A stretch of 64,000 nucleotides of DNA, taken from assembly GCF_037975245.1 (NCBI RefSeq), contig NC_092571.1:15679917-15743916 (forward strand), read 5' to 3'. The position numbers and the translations under genes were made by a program. Origin of the DNA: Apostichopus japonicus. Taxonomy: Eukaryota; Echinodermata; Holothuroidea; Aspidochirotida; Stichopodidae. The first letter of the stretch is position 1, and each line of letters opens with the position of its first letter. Below the pieces are notes generated by a model, which was not told the origin of the DNA, made no database searches, and saw only the letters and a list, made by a program, of their open reading frames with translations. Of this stretch, positions 36,001 to 47,112 are shown piece by piece.

Positions 36001-36278
36001 CTCATATGTTATTTATTCCATCAATATCTTTATGTCTTGCAGGTCTCATGGATGGTCTCAGCGATCAGAATGGTAAAGCATTCAGTACATATGACAGAGA
36101 CAATACTGAAAGTACCAACAAATGTGCCGATATCACACAGGGTGGTTGGTGGCATGGAGTATGTAATGGGGATGACACAAACCTTAACGGTGTCTACGGT
36201 TCCACCATTCACTGGAAAGGTCTTATCAAAGAAGAAAGCATCGTATCCTATGAGATGAAGGTAAAACATATTAACTAA
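20980..36278 (+). CDS. Fibrinogen-like (FReD) secreted lectin with Thr-rich repeat linker, gene B
   Basis: Five exons join without a phase conflict into 345 residues: 20,980-21,037 (signal peptide), 30,346-30,641 (linker), 31,456-31,638, 33,170-33,434 and 36,043-36,278. The N terminus MLLSHLLFLSLVCVTINGQ is a typical secretion signal. Next comes a Cys (ACPIAP) and about ten Thr/Ala heptads (KAGATTT), probably an O-glycosylated stalk, then NYNGACS and a complete fibrinogen domain: CRAIYTAGC, PFEAYCNME, GWTVFQRR, EFWLGNEK, FSTYDRDN, GGWW and NLNGVYG. By family knowledge it should be a secreted pattern-recognition lectin (ficolin or fibrinogen-like protein A type). Intron 1 is about 9.3 kb and repeat-rich; the link of exon 1 to the rest rests on phase, strand and fit. 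Confidence 0.82.
21038..23689 (+). other. FReD gene B intron 1, left part
   Basis: No exon seen. Several poly-C/G runs (about 21,220, 22,566, 23,100, 23,412). Stretches near 21,775-21,960 ('gggtcattccgtgtcaaatc') and 23,065-23,110 look like old transposon sequence without recognisable ends. Confidence 0.4.
23690..25730 (+). repeat. Intron 1 internal duplication, first copy
   Basis: Aligns in order with 26,375-27,580 and then 29,880-30,300. Shared landmarks are 'cagtacattg', 'tttagtgacgtcataatcaa', 'ccctcctctaatc' and 'ttgttcaaacaatac'. In this copy the sequence after about 25,690 contains no linker exon. Confidence 0.75.
26375..27580 (+). repeat. Intron 1 internal duplication, second copy, left half
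   Basis: Diverged copy of about 23,690-25,270, including the palindromic TGACGTCA (CRE-like) site kept in both copies (near 24,605 and 26,875). It is separated from its right half by about 2.3 kb of satellite and unclassified sequence. Confidence 0.75.
27676..28175 (+). repeat. ~145-bp tandem satellite, left block
   Basis: Units start at 27,676, 27,821, 27,965 and 28,042 (the third is truncated) with 'gtaaa(c/g)ac(a)', contain 'gatcaccagaggtcaaa' and end 'ggaacctt'. A (GT)n tract precedes it at about 27,642-27,664. One unit contains a perfect direct repeat AGGTCAAAGGTCA at 28,128-28,140. Confidence 0.75.
28176..29526 (+). other. Unclassified sequence within intron 1
   Basis: Separates two blocks of the 145-bp satellite. 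No exon, RNA gene or complete mobile element seen. Confidence 0.35.
29527..29760 (+). repeat. ~145-bp satellite, right block
   Basis: One full and one partial diverged unit of the family at 27,676-28,175 ('aatcatggatac', 'caccagaggtcaaa', 'aagtacaggacccctattg'). Confidence 0.65.
29880..30300 (+). repeat. Intron 1 internal duplication, second copy, right half
   Basis: Aligns with about 25,285-25,690 and runs directly into the pyrimidine tract and acceptor of the linker exon. Confidence 0.7.
30346..30641 (+). CDS. FReD gene B exon 2: Thr-rich heptad linker
   Basis: Pyrimidine-rich acceptor ending TTTTCAAG, then 2 bases plus 98 codons, then GTAAAC. It encodes CPIAP, about ten heptads of KAGATTT or variants (two late ones KAEATTT) and NYNGACS. 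The heptads are a 21-bp minisatellite. Many Thr residues without hydrophobic ones suggest an extended glycosylated stalk. Minus-strand frames here are shadows. Confidence 0.82.
30642..31455 (+). other. FReD gene B intron 2
   Basis: AT-rich, donor GTAAAC, acceptor AATTCCAG. The last ~170 bp match the region before exon 1 of copy A. No other feature. Confidence 0.65.
31456..31638 (+). CDS. FReD gene B exon 3
   Basis: 61 codons, phase 0 at both ends, S-MSIIDGSL to GRGWT, donor GTAAGT. Two codons longer than copy A, in the loop around LNSCYG. Confidence 0.85.
31639..33169 (+). other. FReD gene B intron 3
   Basis: Matches the copy A intron 7137-8662; no additional feature. Confidence 0.7.
33170..33434 (+). 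CDS. FReD gene B exon 4
   Basis: 265 bp, VFQRRVNGSVDF to RDNS, ending in phase 1 before GTAAGT. It matches copy A exon 8663-8927 in length and boundaries. Confidence 0.87.
33435..36042 (+). other. FReD gene B intron 4
   Basis: The segment 33,615-33,836 has an open frame resembling a gene fragment (AKKKLSPSLEDIKAEDL), but the aligned copy A sequence is not open and no splice sites fit. Near 35,482 lies a relic of the exon-like sequence at 10,195. Poly-G runs occur near 34,950 and 35,020. The stretch about 34,290-35,360 has no clear counterpart in copy A. Confidence 0.5.
36043..36278 (+). CDS. FReD gene B last exon
   Basis: After TCTTGCAG, in phase 1: LMDGLSD, FSTYDRDN, GGWWHGVC and NLNGVYG, ending at TAA 36,276-36,278. 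It is shorter than copy A in the loop before HWKG and at the C terminus. Confidence 0.87.
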
Positions 36279-36486
36279 CACGATTGAGAAATGTTGAACA
36301 GTACCTTTCAAACTTGTTCCTTTTACAAATTTTTAAAAGTAAGATGCCGTCGAAATCATTTTTGAAAATGTGCAATAAAATATGTCAATGAAAATCAGAA
36401 AGAAGTCAAACTACTGACTATTTTGGTCAACAAAATTCTGAAAGAACGTCAAAATTAATGAGTACTCGGCGGCATCTAGTGTTGTA

Positions 36487-36492
36487 AATAAA
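36487..36492 (+). promoter_or_regulatory. Poly(A) signal AATAAA, FReD gene B
   Basis: About 210 bases after the stop and at the same relative place as in copy A. Confidence 0.55.
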
Positions 36493-37359
36493 TTAACACC
36501 ATGACTCAAGTCAAGTGCTTTATAATTGAACAAATTTTCTGTCAACTTTTGGCTTTTCACATTCAGTAGATTTTACCAATGTGATGTTTTGCATGTAGTA
36601 GAAAATTGTCGAATCCATCACTTGGATATTTAATTAACCTATACATTTGATCAAGAATGATGATTTACTTAACTTAGTATAAGCAAGTACTTCTGAAGTT
36701 TTGTTGAGAAGTAGTTGTCCAAAAGTAAGATCTGTAACGGATCATTAAACAATTTTTATGAAAATAAGGTTGAATTTCTAATTTTTGGTAAGTTTATAAT
36801 TCATCCTTTAAAGAAAAATATATATAAAATAGTTGAAATATGATTTAAAAAAAAACCATTTTGTAGGTTTGCAGTTATATTTTTTAATAACTTCAAACTC
36901 TCAAAGTAAGGAACTTTTTGCTGCGATTTTGTTTTAAACATAAACTCATCACTTCATCATTTTGTTGATCACTGCTAGTTTATTTACAGATTAAAATCTT
37001 TTACTTTTCTGGAGAGTAAATTCCTTTTCCCCATTTATAACAATATATAGATATATGTATAGTTTTCTTTTGAATGTGAGTAAATTGTCTCTACTGTATC
37101 AAATCGACATGAATATTTGTAAATTTTCTTAGATGTATATATATATTTCATTTATATAGATAAATGATTTAACTTGGAGTTACTGTTTAGTCGGTACTAA
37201 CCCTTCAAACCATGCAAAAGACTCCTATCAGAAAATATTATTCAAAACAGGTTGGTTATTAATTAGAAAATATTGTTCTCATTGACAAAATTTCAATATT
37301 TCTTACCCAGAAAAGTCAATACTTTTAGAACAATGGAAATTAAAACAGACACCTAGATC

Positions 37360-37745
37360 CAGTGGCGGAGCTAGGGGTATTGGTCAGGGGGGTCGAGAAG
37401 GGTCTGTTGAGGCGCCTATCTAAGCGGAGCGCCACCACAGGTTGGCGCGGAGCGTACAGAAATTTTTTGAGTAAAGATCCTCCTTAGATCGCCGGAAATG
37501 ACCCTTTCCGGGCCTTGCTAATTTGCAGATAAACGAAGAATAAATAGGTGTCATGGCCATTTTGTCAGAAAATTACACCAACAAAATGTGACAAATGTCA
37601 ATAGGTATTTGAGAGCGCAATAAAAAAAGTCAATAATTGCGAATAAGTAAAAAGTGGTAAAAAGCTGAAAAGGGCGCCAGCAGTCCATTTGAGTCCGTCA
37701 GGGGGGGCATCCACCCCCTCTGACTGTATGGACGCTCCGCCACTG
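37360..37745. mobile_element. hAT-type MITE inserted after the segmental duplication
   Basis: Inverted ends CAGTGGCGGAGC and GCTCCGCCACTG, with a perfect 8-bp target duplication CCTAGATC at 37,352-37,359 and 37,746-37,753. Copy A (near 12,105) has no insertion at the aligned place. No transposase frame. Confidence 0.9.
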
Positions 37746-38062
37746 CCTAGATCCTAGACCAATCTGAGAAAAGTGGTAATTTTTCATTCTATTCTAACTT
37801 GCTGATCTCCCCTCAATTGTGAGCTCTGACATGATGCTTGGGAACTAGGCACTGGAACTTAATTTGTGATCTTCAAGATCCGGCTTTAGGAATCACAAAA
37901 GATTTCGAGTTGGTTAGCATCATGTTTGATCTCTAGAGTAAGTAGGTGTATAAGGCAAAAATGTCACCAAAACAGAACTAGTATTGTTGGATACAGGTGA
38001 CTAACGCCTGCAGTGGAATTACGACCTTCCTTACCGGTTTCGAACCTCTGGACATACAATCA

Positions 38063-38130
38063 GCTTCCATAGCCTAGTGGTTAGGGTGTCCGCATATAAA
38101 GGCCCGGGTTTGAATCCCGGTGGAGACTGG
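38063..38130 (+). repeat. tRNA-derived SINE head or tRNA pseudogene
   Basis: A-box-like TAGCCTAGTGGTTAGGG and B-box-like GGTTTGAATCCC, with near-complementary ends GCTTCCA and TGGAGAC. Two weak acceptor-stem pairs and an unconvincing anticodon arm argue against a working tRNA gene. Confidence 0.6.
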
Positions 38131-38555
38131 AAGTTTTTTCACTGTTCTGGATTTTCCAACTCCCTACAATTTTAGTTATATATGCACAAATTTGATACTG
38201 CAGAGATTCTGCCCCACTGCTATGAACTGCCCTATAAATAGCACTATAGGTGTCACAACTAGCAATCCATTGTTGATTCCTGGAATAGATGTATACAGGA
38301 GATACATAAGATAACATTATGACATAAGACTATGTGACTCAATTTTTATCCCCACATTTCACACGAAAATGCACTAAAAAAGGCACCAATTTGTGACATG
38401 AAATGACCACCAAATTGGACCTATACTACTGCTTTAAGGTTGTCAAAATACAGACCTCTCCTGATTGAAATCTATAGACATGACATGACTCTACCTAATA
38501 TCAAATGATGAGACATGTGAACTTGCAGAGAAGAAAAATATGGACCACCAAATGT

Positions 38556-39720
38556 ATGATGATGTTCGTAACGGGCGGTGTCTAAGTATGTTACGAACAT
38601 CATATGCCTCAGAATATCCCTGAGAACAAGATCATTTCCATTTAAACAGGTATGACTGTATAGCATTCACTCCCAACTACTAAACAGGGGGACAAATATT
38701 ATTGGGGACCGTGCATATTTTGCGTAGCAGTAATTCACTCAATGATGTTCGTAACGGTGTCTAGTCTGTTACGAACATCATCGCTTGTTGCAATGCTATT
38801 TAAATTCCTCCACACAGATACAGAAGGGGTGTATATATTTTTAATATGTACCACCTATTGTGGTCTCCTGAATAACATTGCAAAATTGATACATGAAAAG
38901 CCATGCATGTTACATACGAGTGACTTTGGTTGTGGTGTCTAATGACAAACCATGCATTGTGTCTTGTTACGAACATCATCCATTTTGGAATACTGTTGAG
39001 AAATTCATCTCAACTCATTCATTTGGAGGCACCCATTGCTTCCCTCAATATTCTCTATTGGTTCATTCCAATTGCCACCATTTCAGTGCTGCAGAAACAA
39101 TGTTCACGTTATGAGTATGATGTTCGTAACGGTGTCATCTTGTCAATGTGATCATAATGTACTATAGATGAATTTTGCAGGTGATTGCCCAAGGTTGATG
39201 GACTGTATTGAGATATTTGACTTTGGTATGATGTCGGAATCATTGCTAAATATAAACTAGATGTTAGGCCCCATCAAAATCCCACAAAACTGGCAACTGG
39301 GGGAGAGCAAACCATGCATGGTGTCTTGTTACGAACATCATTAATGCTGGAATACCACTGGGAAAAATATCTCAACTCAATGATTTGGCGGCACCATATT
39401 GCTTCCCTCAGTAGGATGAGAGTAATGTGCTCAAAATGGGTTGGTATAATCCCAATGCTACCCCTTCCAGTGCTGCAGAAAAAATGTGCAAGTTATGTGG
39501 ATGATGTTTGTAACGGTGTCAACTTGTCACGATGATTGTGATGTACTACTATAACTGAATCTTGCAGGTGACTTTCTAATGTTGATGGGGATATTTGAGG
39601 TAAGTATGGCTTCAACATCAAATCCCGAAAACATGGTTATATTCGGACAGGAAACCACACAGTGAGAGCTCCATGAAAGACACCATGTTACAAACATCAT
39701 TGACTCAGAGCAAACCTGGA
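38556..39720. repeat. ~385-bp satellite with inverted GATGTTCGTAAC boxes
   Basis: About three diverged units. Boxes GATGTTCGTAAC or their complement GTTACGAACATC occur near 38,560, 38,590, 38,742, 38,770, 38,970, 39,119, 39,330, 39,505 and 39,690, often as opposed pairs. Other shared text includes 'ttgcttccctca' and 'cagtgctgcagaaa'. Confidence 0.75.
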
Positions 39721-39915
39721 CCATGAATTTCAGTTGTAATTTTCTCAACTGTCTGAAGTCCAGTTATCTTCTGCTTTTCAATTTAATGTTCACAAGTTAT
39801 TAGAGTTACAAATAAACTTGGTAGTTGTAGTATTTGAGTTATTTCATTTTTTAGGTGTTATGTCACAATTCCTGTTGCAGTATCATATTTGTGCTTATAT
39901 ATATATTTATATATG

Positions 39916-39955
<40 letters not shown>

Positions 39956-41200
39956 TAATGTTTATGTGTGGGGAGATATGTTTCATGAAGGTAAATGATA
40001 ATATGTACCCAAGATATATATATATATCATTTATTGAATACATGTGGTGAATGTCATTTACCCATCTGCTGTTTTGTTCTCTTCTGTTTTCTTTTGATGA
40101 TAATATTTCCAACCGACACATCTCCCCCAACCTACACCCACTCACCCCCCCTTCTCCCACCCCCAACCACCCCTCCTACATTTCCTTTAAGCTCTCATGT
40201 CTAGCTGTATGTGCATCAGATAAGAAAACACTGTTGTTAGTATCACAAGTCCCTTGGAAGGGAATTTAGATACTACATATGATTAGGTCAAAGGTCGGTG
40301 ACCAATCTACTCTGTACTATTTATACGTGATCACATGCTTCCAACCGCTCATCGCTCACTAAATTGCGATTAGCGGTCCAGTAACATTGTGTAAAAGACT
40401 TTCGGCGTATATTCTCATAATTTCATCTATATGTCTTATGACCATACCCATAGATTCTGGGAGCCAGATTATCTGACTTCCTTTACGTGAGCGTGGAACG
40501 CAGACCTTTTGAAATTAGTAGTGTTGAGTAGTTGTCTGTATTATGTCATTTATCGATCATGAATGATTCATGGATTTGCGTATTATAAACAACGTTTAGG
40601 ATCTATCCCATCGAGAATATAAAGCGTCATGAAACGAAACACAAGATTTCCAAACAAGTTTGTGAAGCTTTGTTCATAGAATAATGCAGTGCTTCAATGA
40701 AAGATCAGTTTGAGCTGCTGAAAGGTCCCGATTTCCATTCCGATTGGTGATATTTTCGTCCAAGAAGTCCATTTGATGTCCTTGTTGAGGTCACAAAGCA
40801 GCCAGGTCAATTTACCTAGTTATGCCACCTCGAGGTTAACAGGAAGTAACTTCTTAACAACTCAGAGCTATATGAACCAATGGCAGACTGCCACCCATGA
40901 AAAGTATATAAAACTAATACAGCATCTCATGAAATTCATAGTATATTGGTACAGTATACACATGTATATTGTTACAAAAGGTGTGTTACAAAGAGCATGT
41001 ATGGTGCTATACAGTGTTTGCCACAAAAGGGTGCACACATTTGCCACAAGAGACATAGCAACAACATGAAGCTACAAAATGAAGACCTGTCTGTGCACAA
41101 AGTTCCGGGTTCGATTCCTGACTTTGCCTGATGAATCTGGCCATGAAGTGAAACTTTTCTGGTGTTGATCTTTAATAATTTATTATAAATCTGTCATACC
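39721..41200. other. Intergenic, end of segmental copy B
   Basis: Holds an (AT)n-(GA)n microsatellite at about 39,896-39,956, a C-rich stretch at 40,140-40,170 and the block matching copy A to about 41,080. At 41,105-41,125 a B-box (GGTTCGATTCC) with a short tail looks like a 5'-truncated tRNA-derived SINE. Confidence 0.5.
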
Positions 41201-41212
41201 ACTTGCTACACA

Positions 41213-41213
<1 letters not shown>

Positions 41214-41267
<54 letters not shown>

Positions 41268-41300
41268 ATATATTTTTATATATATCTATATATATATATA

Positions 41301-41346
<46 letters not shown>

Positions 41347-41442
41347 TATATATATATAGATATATATAGATATAGAGATAAATATATAGAGATAGATAGA
41401 TACATACATACATATATATATATTAGCATATATATATATTAG

Positions 41443-41473
<31 letters not shown>

Positions 41474-41565
41474 GTGTATAGATATTTATAGATTAAGATA
41501 TATATATATATAGATATTTATAGATATATATATATATATACATACATTTAGATATATATAGGCCT
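41214..41565. repeat. (AT)n microsatellite
   Basis: Alternating AT interrupted by TAGATA and TATTTA variants. Open frames over it are artefacts. Confidence 0.9.
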
Positions 41566-42468
41566 ATATAGCAGAGATATAAGATATGGCTCATAATTGG
41601 CAAATAAGGCGTATTATTTTAGAAAATATATTGGAATTTTTGGTCCCCCTGGGACAATACTTATTGGCAGTGGGAAGAAAAGTATAAAATGTAACAATGT
41701 AAGTATGATGCTAGATAAGTGTAAGTGGCAATGATGGAAATAGAACCAAATAAACGGTGATGTGAGACTTAATACGAAAGATCCAATGGATTTCTTTTCA
41801 TTAACATTCAGTTATAGATTTGAAGTTCGAGGCAATTAAACTAACAGTTTAGGTTTTTGAGAGAATGTCTATGAAGATTGAAATGTTCGGAATGGGGAAA
41901 CCAGCAAAATGATCACGAAGAGTAGAATTTTTTGTGATTATTATAACGTAAGCCGAACCGAGAACCTGTTTCACCTACATAATTGCCCTCTTTGCAAAGT
42001 ACACGTAGAACATGTAAATGAAATTGTTAGAATCACAAGAGAGGGAAGAGGGTCTTAGACCATAGTCAACATTGGGAATTCTGGGGTAATATGACGGCAT
42101 GTTTGGCATAGAGTAAGAAGAAAAGTAAAAACTCAAAGATGGATTGAACACAATGATATTTGGAATGGTTTGCTTTTTTATTATTTTTATTATTTCAATT
42201 CCTTCCTCAGCCAATATATATATTTGTAGCTGGAGCATGACTGACAGTGACCTAGGTAGCCTACTGCAGGTTAAAAACAAACACTGTTCCTCCTACAGCT
42301 ATGGCCTGACTAGCAATAATAATTCTTTGTACAATATTCTATGGCTGCATATATATAGAAAAATTTGTTAAAACCATATTTTATCATGTATTTGTAGTTA
42401 GCTTACACAAAGTGTACACAATTGTGCACTTCAGACTTGCCTGCAAAACCAGGCGGTAAGGTGAGCTG
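41566..42468. other. Intergenic
   Basis: No supported gene, RNA or named repeat. Confidence 0.4.
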
Positions 42469-44486
42469 TGAGATACTGCAACACATAATTGTTACACATC
42501 GGATATGTAGACTGAGATACTGTAACACAGTATATGTAACATCTGATATGTAAACTGTGGGATACTGTAACACAGTATATGTAATACCAGATATGTAAAC
42601 TGTGGGACACTGTAACACAGTATATGTTACATTAGATATGTAAACTGTGGGATACTTTAACACAGTATATGTAACATCGTCTATGTAAACTGGGATACTA
42701 TAACACAGTATATGTAACATCTGATATGTAAACTGTGGGATACTGTAACACAGTATATGTAACATTAGATATGTAAACTGTGGGATACTGTAACACAGTA
42801 TATGTAACTTCGGATATGTAAACTGTGGGATACTGTAACACAGTATATGTAACATCGTATATGTAAACTGAGATACTGTAACACAGTATATGTTACATCG
42901 GATATGTAAACTGTGGGATACTGTAACACAGTATATGTAACATCGGATACTGTAACACAGTATATGTAACTTCGGATATGTAAACTGTGGGATACTGTAA
43001 CACAGTATATGTAACATCGTATATGTAAACTGTGGGATGCTGTAACACAGTATATGTAACATCAGATATGTAAACTGTGGGATACTGTAACACAATATAT
43101 GTAACATCAGATATGTAAACTGTGGGATACTGTAACACAATATATGTAACATCAGATATGTAAACTGTGGGATACTGTAACACAGTATATGTAACATCGG
43201 ATATGTTAACTGTGGGATACTGTAACACAGTATATGTTACATCGGATATGTAAACTGTGGGATACTGTACCCCAGTATATGTAACATCGGGATATGTAAA
43301 CTGTGGGATACTGTAACACAGTATATGTAACTTCGGATATGTAAACTGTGGGATACTGTAACACAGTATATGTAACATCGGATATGTAAACTGGGATACT
43401 ATAACACAGTATATGTAACATCAGATATGTAAACTGTGGGATACTGTACCACAGTATATGTAACATCGGGATATGTAAACTGTGGGATACTGTAACACAG
43501 TATATGTAACATCGTATATGTAAACTGGGATACTATAACACAGTATATGTAACATCGGATATGTTAACTGGGATACTGTAACACAGTATATGTAACATCA
43601 GATATGTAAACTGTGGGACACTGTAACACAGTATAATATGTAACAAACTGGGATACTGTAACACAGTATATGTAACACCGGATATGTAAACTGTGGGATA
43701 CTGTAACACAGTATATGTAACATCAGATATGTAAACTGTGGGATACTGTAACACAGTATATGTAACATCAGATATGTAAACTATGGGAAACTGTAACACA
43801 GTATCATATTTAACATCAGATATGTAAACTGGGATACTGTAACACAGTATATGTAACATCGGATATGTAAACTGTGGGATACTGTAACACAGTATATGTA
43901 ACATCTGATATGTAAACTGTGGGATACTGTAACACAGTATATGTTACATCGGATATGTAAACTGTGGGATACTGTAACACAGTATATGTAACATGAGATA
44001 TGTAAACTGTGGGATACTGTAACACAGTATATGTAACATCTGATATGTAAACTGTGGGATACTGTAACACAGTATATGTTACTTCGGATATGTAAACTGT
44101 GGGATACTGTAACACAGTATATGTAACATCTGATATGTAAACTGTGGGATACTGTAACACAGTATATGTAACATCGGATATGTAAACTGTGGGATACTGT
44201 AACACAGTATATGTAACATCTGATATGTAAACTGTGGGATACTGTAACACAGTATATGTTACATCGGATATGTAAACTGTGGGATACTGTAACACAGTAT
44301 AATATTTAACATCAGATATGTACTCTGGGATACTGTAACACAGTATATGTAACATCAGATATGTAAACTGTGGGACACTGTAACACAGTATAATATGTAA
44401 CATCAGATATGTAAACTGGGATACTGTAACACAGTATATGTAACACCGGATATGTTAACTGTGGGATACTGTAACACAGTATATGT
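42469..44486. repeat. 45-bp minisatellite, about 2 kb
   Basis: Roughly 45 units, made of GTGGGATACTGTAACACAGT, then ATATGTAACATCGGATATGT, then AAACT. Some units are shorter or carry T-for-A variants. Each unit contains ATACTGT-AAC-ACAGTAT, a perfect seven-pair hairpin. Because 45 is divisible by three, long minus-strand frames arise (15-residue units such as MLHILCYSIPQFTYL); they shift between frames and are not genes. Confidence 0.95.
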
Positions 44487-45101
44487 GGACTGTCTGATAT
44501 TGTTAGACAGTGATGACTGGTGAAATGTGTTTCCAAATAGCCCAATAGGTTTTCTCTATATGAATATCAGACGTTTTCGATTAGTCTCTCAAGTGACAAC
44601 AAGTACCTCCAAGTAATTTATATTTATGTGAAAGTGATGATTGTAGCAAAACTATATACAGTATTAGCAAATGTAAGGAATGCCACATTTCAATAACCCA
44701 CAGTGGCTTAATGCAGCAATTATAAATGCCAAGAAGTACCACTGCAAGAAGAAGTACCACTGCAGAACCTTCAGTATAACAAAGCTAGGAAAATATTAAG
44801 TAGGGACCTTGGTTTGTTTCTTGACCAACTTTTTGTAAGAATTGTAAGAAAGATATACATACACAAAAGTGTGCTTTACATTCAGTCTGAGGACCCCCTT
44901 ATCAAAATTCCTCCCGAAGAATACAAAAAATCTCACAAGAACTTATGAGTTCTCACGAGAAGTTTGCAATTATTCATGAGATCTATAGGGCCCCAATGAT
45001 TTTTCCATCGTTTAAATCCACATAACCTACGACCAAAACAAATCCACTTAAGAATGGATTTCATCAGAGGACATGGTGATTCAGTTCAGATGACATGTGA
45101 G
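44487..45101. other. Intergenic
   Basis: No supported gene or repeat family before the hAT MITE. Confidence 0.4.
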
Positions 45102-45466
45102 CGTAGGAGGCGGGGGGGGGGGGGGCTGCAGCCCCCCAACCAAATATTTTTTTGAAAGTTCAGACAATATGCTGAGAATTTTTCCGGCACCTACTGAAAA
45201 AGAATTTGCGATGTGTTTTTCAATAGTTAAACTTATATTATTATTAACATTATTATTGTAACGACTTCCCCAATGATTATAACCAATATGGAAGGGTAAT
45301 TACACGGCAAATGATAGTATGTTATTGGCATGCAACATAATAACCGATGCATGTCTATATGATATGCACATTAACATGTTGAACGCGCGCGGAGCGCAGG
45401 AAAGAGTTTGGTTATCTTTTTCGGGCATATCGTTACAGCCCCCCCAAATCAAATTGGGCTCCTATG
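45102..45466. mobile_element. Third hAT-type MITE
   Basis: Imperfect inverted ends CGTAGGAG and CTCCTATG, with a perfect 8-bp duplication CATGTGAG at 45,094-45,101 and 45,467-45,474. A long G-run and, at the other end, a C-run lie just inside the ends. No transposase frame. Confidence 0.75.
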
Positions 45467-45474
45467 CATGTGAG

Positions 45475-46991
45475 GACTTGGAATTCTTTTGTTCAAGTCC
45501 TCTGAATGTGAAACAAGTCCACATGATGCACACATAGTAGAAGTTGTCATGTCAAAGGTCATCGGTACTGCTCACATAAGTGCTTAGACCAGAACTACGT
45601 TCCTTCATATAATTGAAAACTGTTACAAACAGCTGCAATCAAAACTTCATAATCACTTACCACTTCCAACTATAGATTCACTAATCAGAGAGTAGAGCAA
45701 CATGAAGATTTTTTTTTTTTTTTTAAGTTGGAAATTTTCCTTCAAATTATCAGTAATTAGATAGTTTACTTTTTATATTAATTGATCAACAACAGTATTC
45801 AGAGCAAACTTGAAAGTCTAAAGACATCGCTAAAAAAATAGTTGTAGGTTCAAAAATAACAGCGAAACTGTGTCATATAAAATTTTGGACATTATCAAAG
45901 TTTATTGAGTTATGCCATTTTCTATAAGTTAGGAAAAATCGTCTTTGATTTGTAGTTTCAGCAATGTTTTTTTTTGGTGGGGGGGATGGAGGAATTCTCT
46001 CTTCTTATTGCTGGTTATTTAAAAATATGTCTCAATGATGACCACAGGGGTATTGTATCAAATACTTTTCAAAACTATCACAAACATTTGCTTTTTCCTT
46101 TATCCAAAAGCACACAAACAAAACTTTACTTCCTTATTGTCTTTTTAAGGATGTGAACGTCACCATATTTTCAGTCCATTTCCCCTTTATCTTTGCTGCC
46201 TTTCATTATTCTGTGCTTACTCTTCGAGAGAAACACAAATGATGAAAGAATGACCGTTACTGTCTTCGAAACATGACGCTTCTCTCATCAGTTTCTTTCC
46301 TTTAGCGTAATTAAAAGTAAACAGGATATGAATTATAACAATGGTCTATTGTTAAAAATTTTTGAAGACAATAATACAATATATACATTGCTTCTTCAAA
46401 CTGCTGAAGACGAATGGAACTCCATAAAGGCCGACAGTAACTTATGATTGCAGAAATTTATTTCAGTATTACTTTTTATTATTATTATTATTATTAATTG
46501 TCTCCCTATGTACTCTCAAACACTAAGGGGGGTAAAAAAACAAGGCATGTGTGGGATGTGGCTTTACATTATCAACATCAATGGCAGATTCCTTTGTAGG
46601 GTATCATATGCTTGCTGCCTCTTTAAGATGTAAAGTTAATTACAGAATAAACAGGTGTTTAGTATTAACAAGGATTATTTCAGATTTTTACTTGTACATC
46701 CCTCAAAATTACACAAGAGACAAAACAATTCGATGCAAAATTTAACAGGGATGCTTAAGATCCTCTTTCATCAATCAAAAAATAAAGTTTCGTCTGTACT
46801 ATAAACTTGAAAAATGATCAATGCATGTTTACAAACAAATGGAATTGATTTGGAATATGCTCATACATACGTACAGAAAGATTAAAACATAGAAAACCCT
46901 GATGCTTATTAATCTTCCCCCTCTCCTCCCCCCCCCCCCTCCATTGAAACTTGCTTTCTACCAGGTAAAGATTATACATACTAAACCAATC
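45475..46991. other. Downstream of REV1 (3' UTR and flank)
   Basis: Includes the REV1 3' UTR on the minus strand. A minus-strand AATAAA (46,462-46,457) about 530 bases past the stop is a possible poly(A) signal. A C-run lies near 46,920-46,940. No other gene supported. Confidence 0.45.
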
Positions 46992-47112
46992 TTACAGGTC
47001 TTCGTCCAGCTTTAAGGAACTTCCGTAGATATGGCCGACAGTAGTCTGTATCCTCTCTTTGACTGTGATGTAAGCATTCCTCCAGTCCTGGCTATCACCG
47101 GTGGAAACCATC
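46992..47112 (-). CDS. REV1: REV1 last exon
   Basis: Encodes SQDWRNAYITVKERIQT and GHIYGSSLKLDEDL, stop TAA at 46,994-46,992. It corresponds to the human end VWNMAFDFI...QTYGSTLKVT. The last residues (LDEDL) extend a little beyond the human end. Confidence 0.92.

Larger units (their letters stand above)
31285..41085 (+). repeat. Segmental duplication, copy B
   Basis: Counterpart of 6790-15,760. Exons, introns, poly(A) signal and 3' flank align in the same order. Copy-specific insertions include the hAT MITE at 37,360-37,745, the tRNA-like element at 38,063 and the ~385-bp satellite at 38,556-39,720. Confidence 0.85.

Noticed and set aside
38063-38130. Functional tRNA gene
   Set aside because: A and B boxes are present, but the acceptor stem has weak pairs and no convincing anticodon arm forms; a SINE head or pseudogene fits better.
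42403-44545. Long minus-strand frames of 77-264 codons with 15-residue repeats
   Set aside because: They are readings of a 45-bp noncoding minisatellite, occur in several overlapping frames, break at every odd-length unit, and have no splice or start context.
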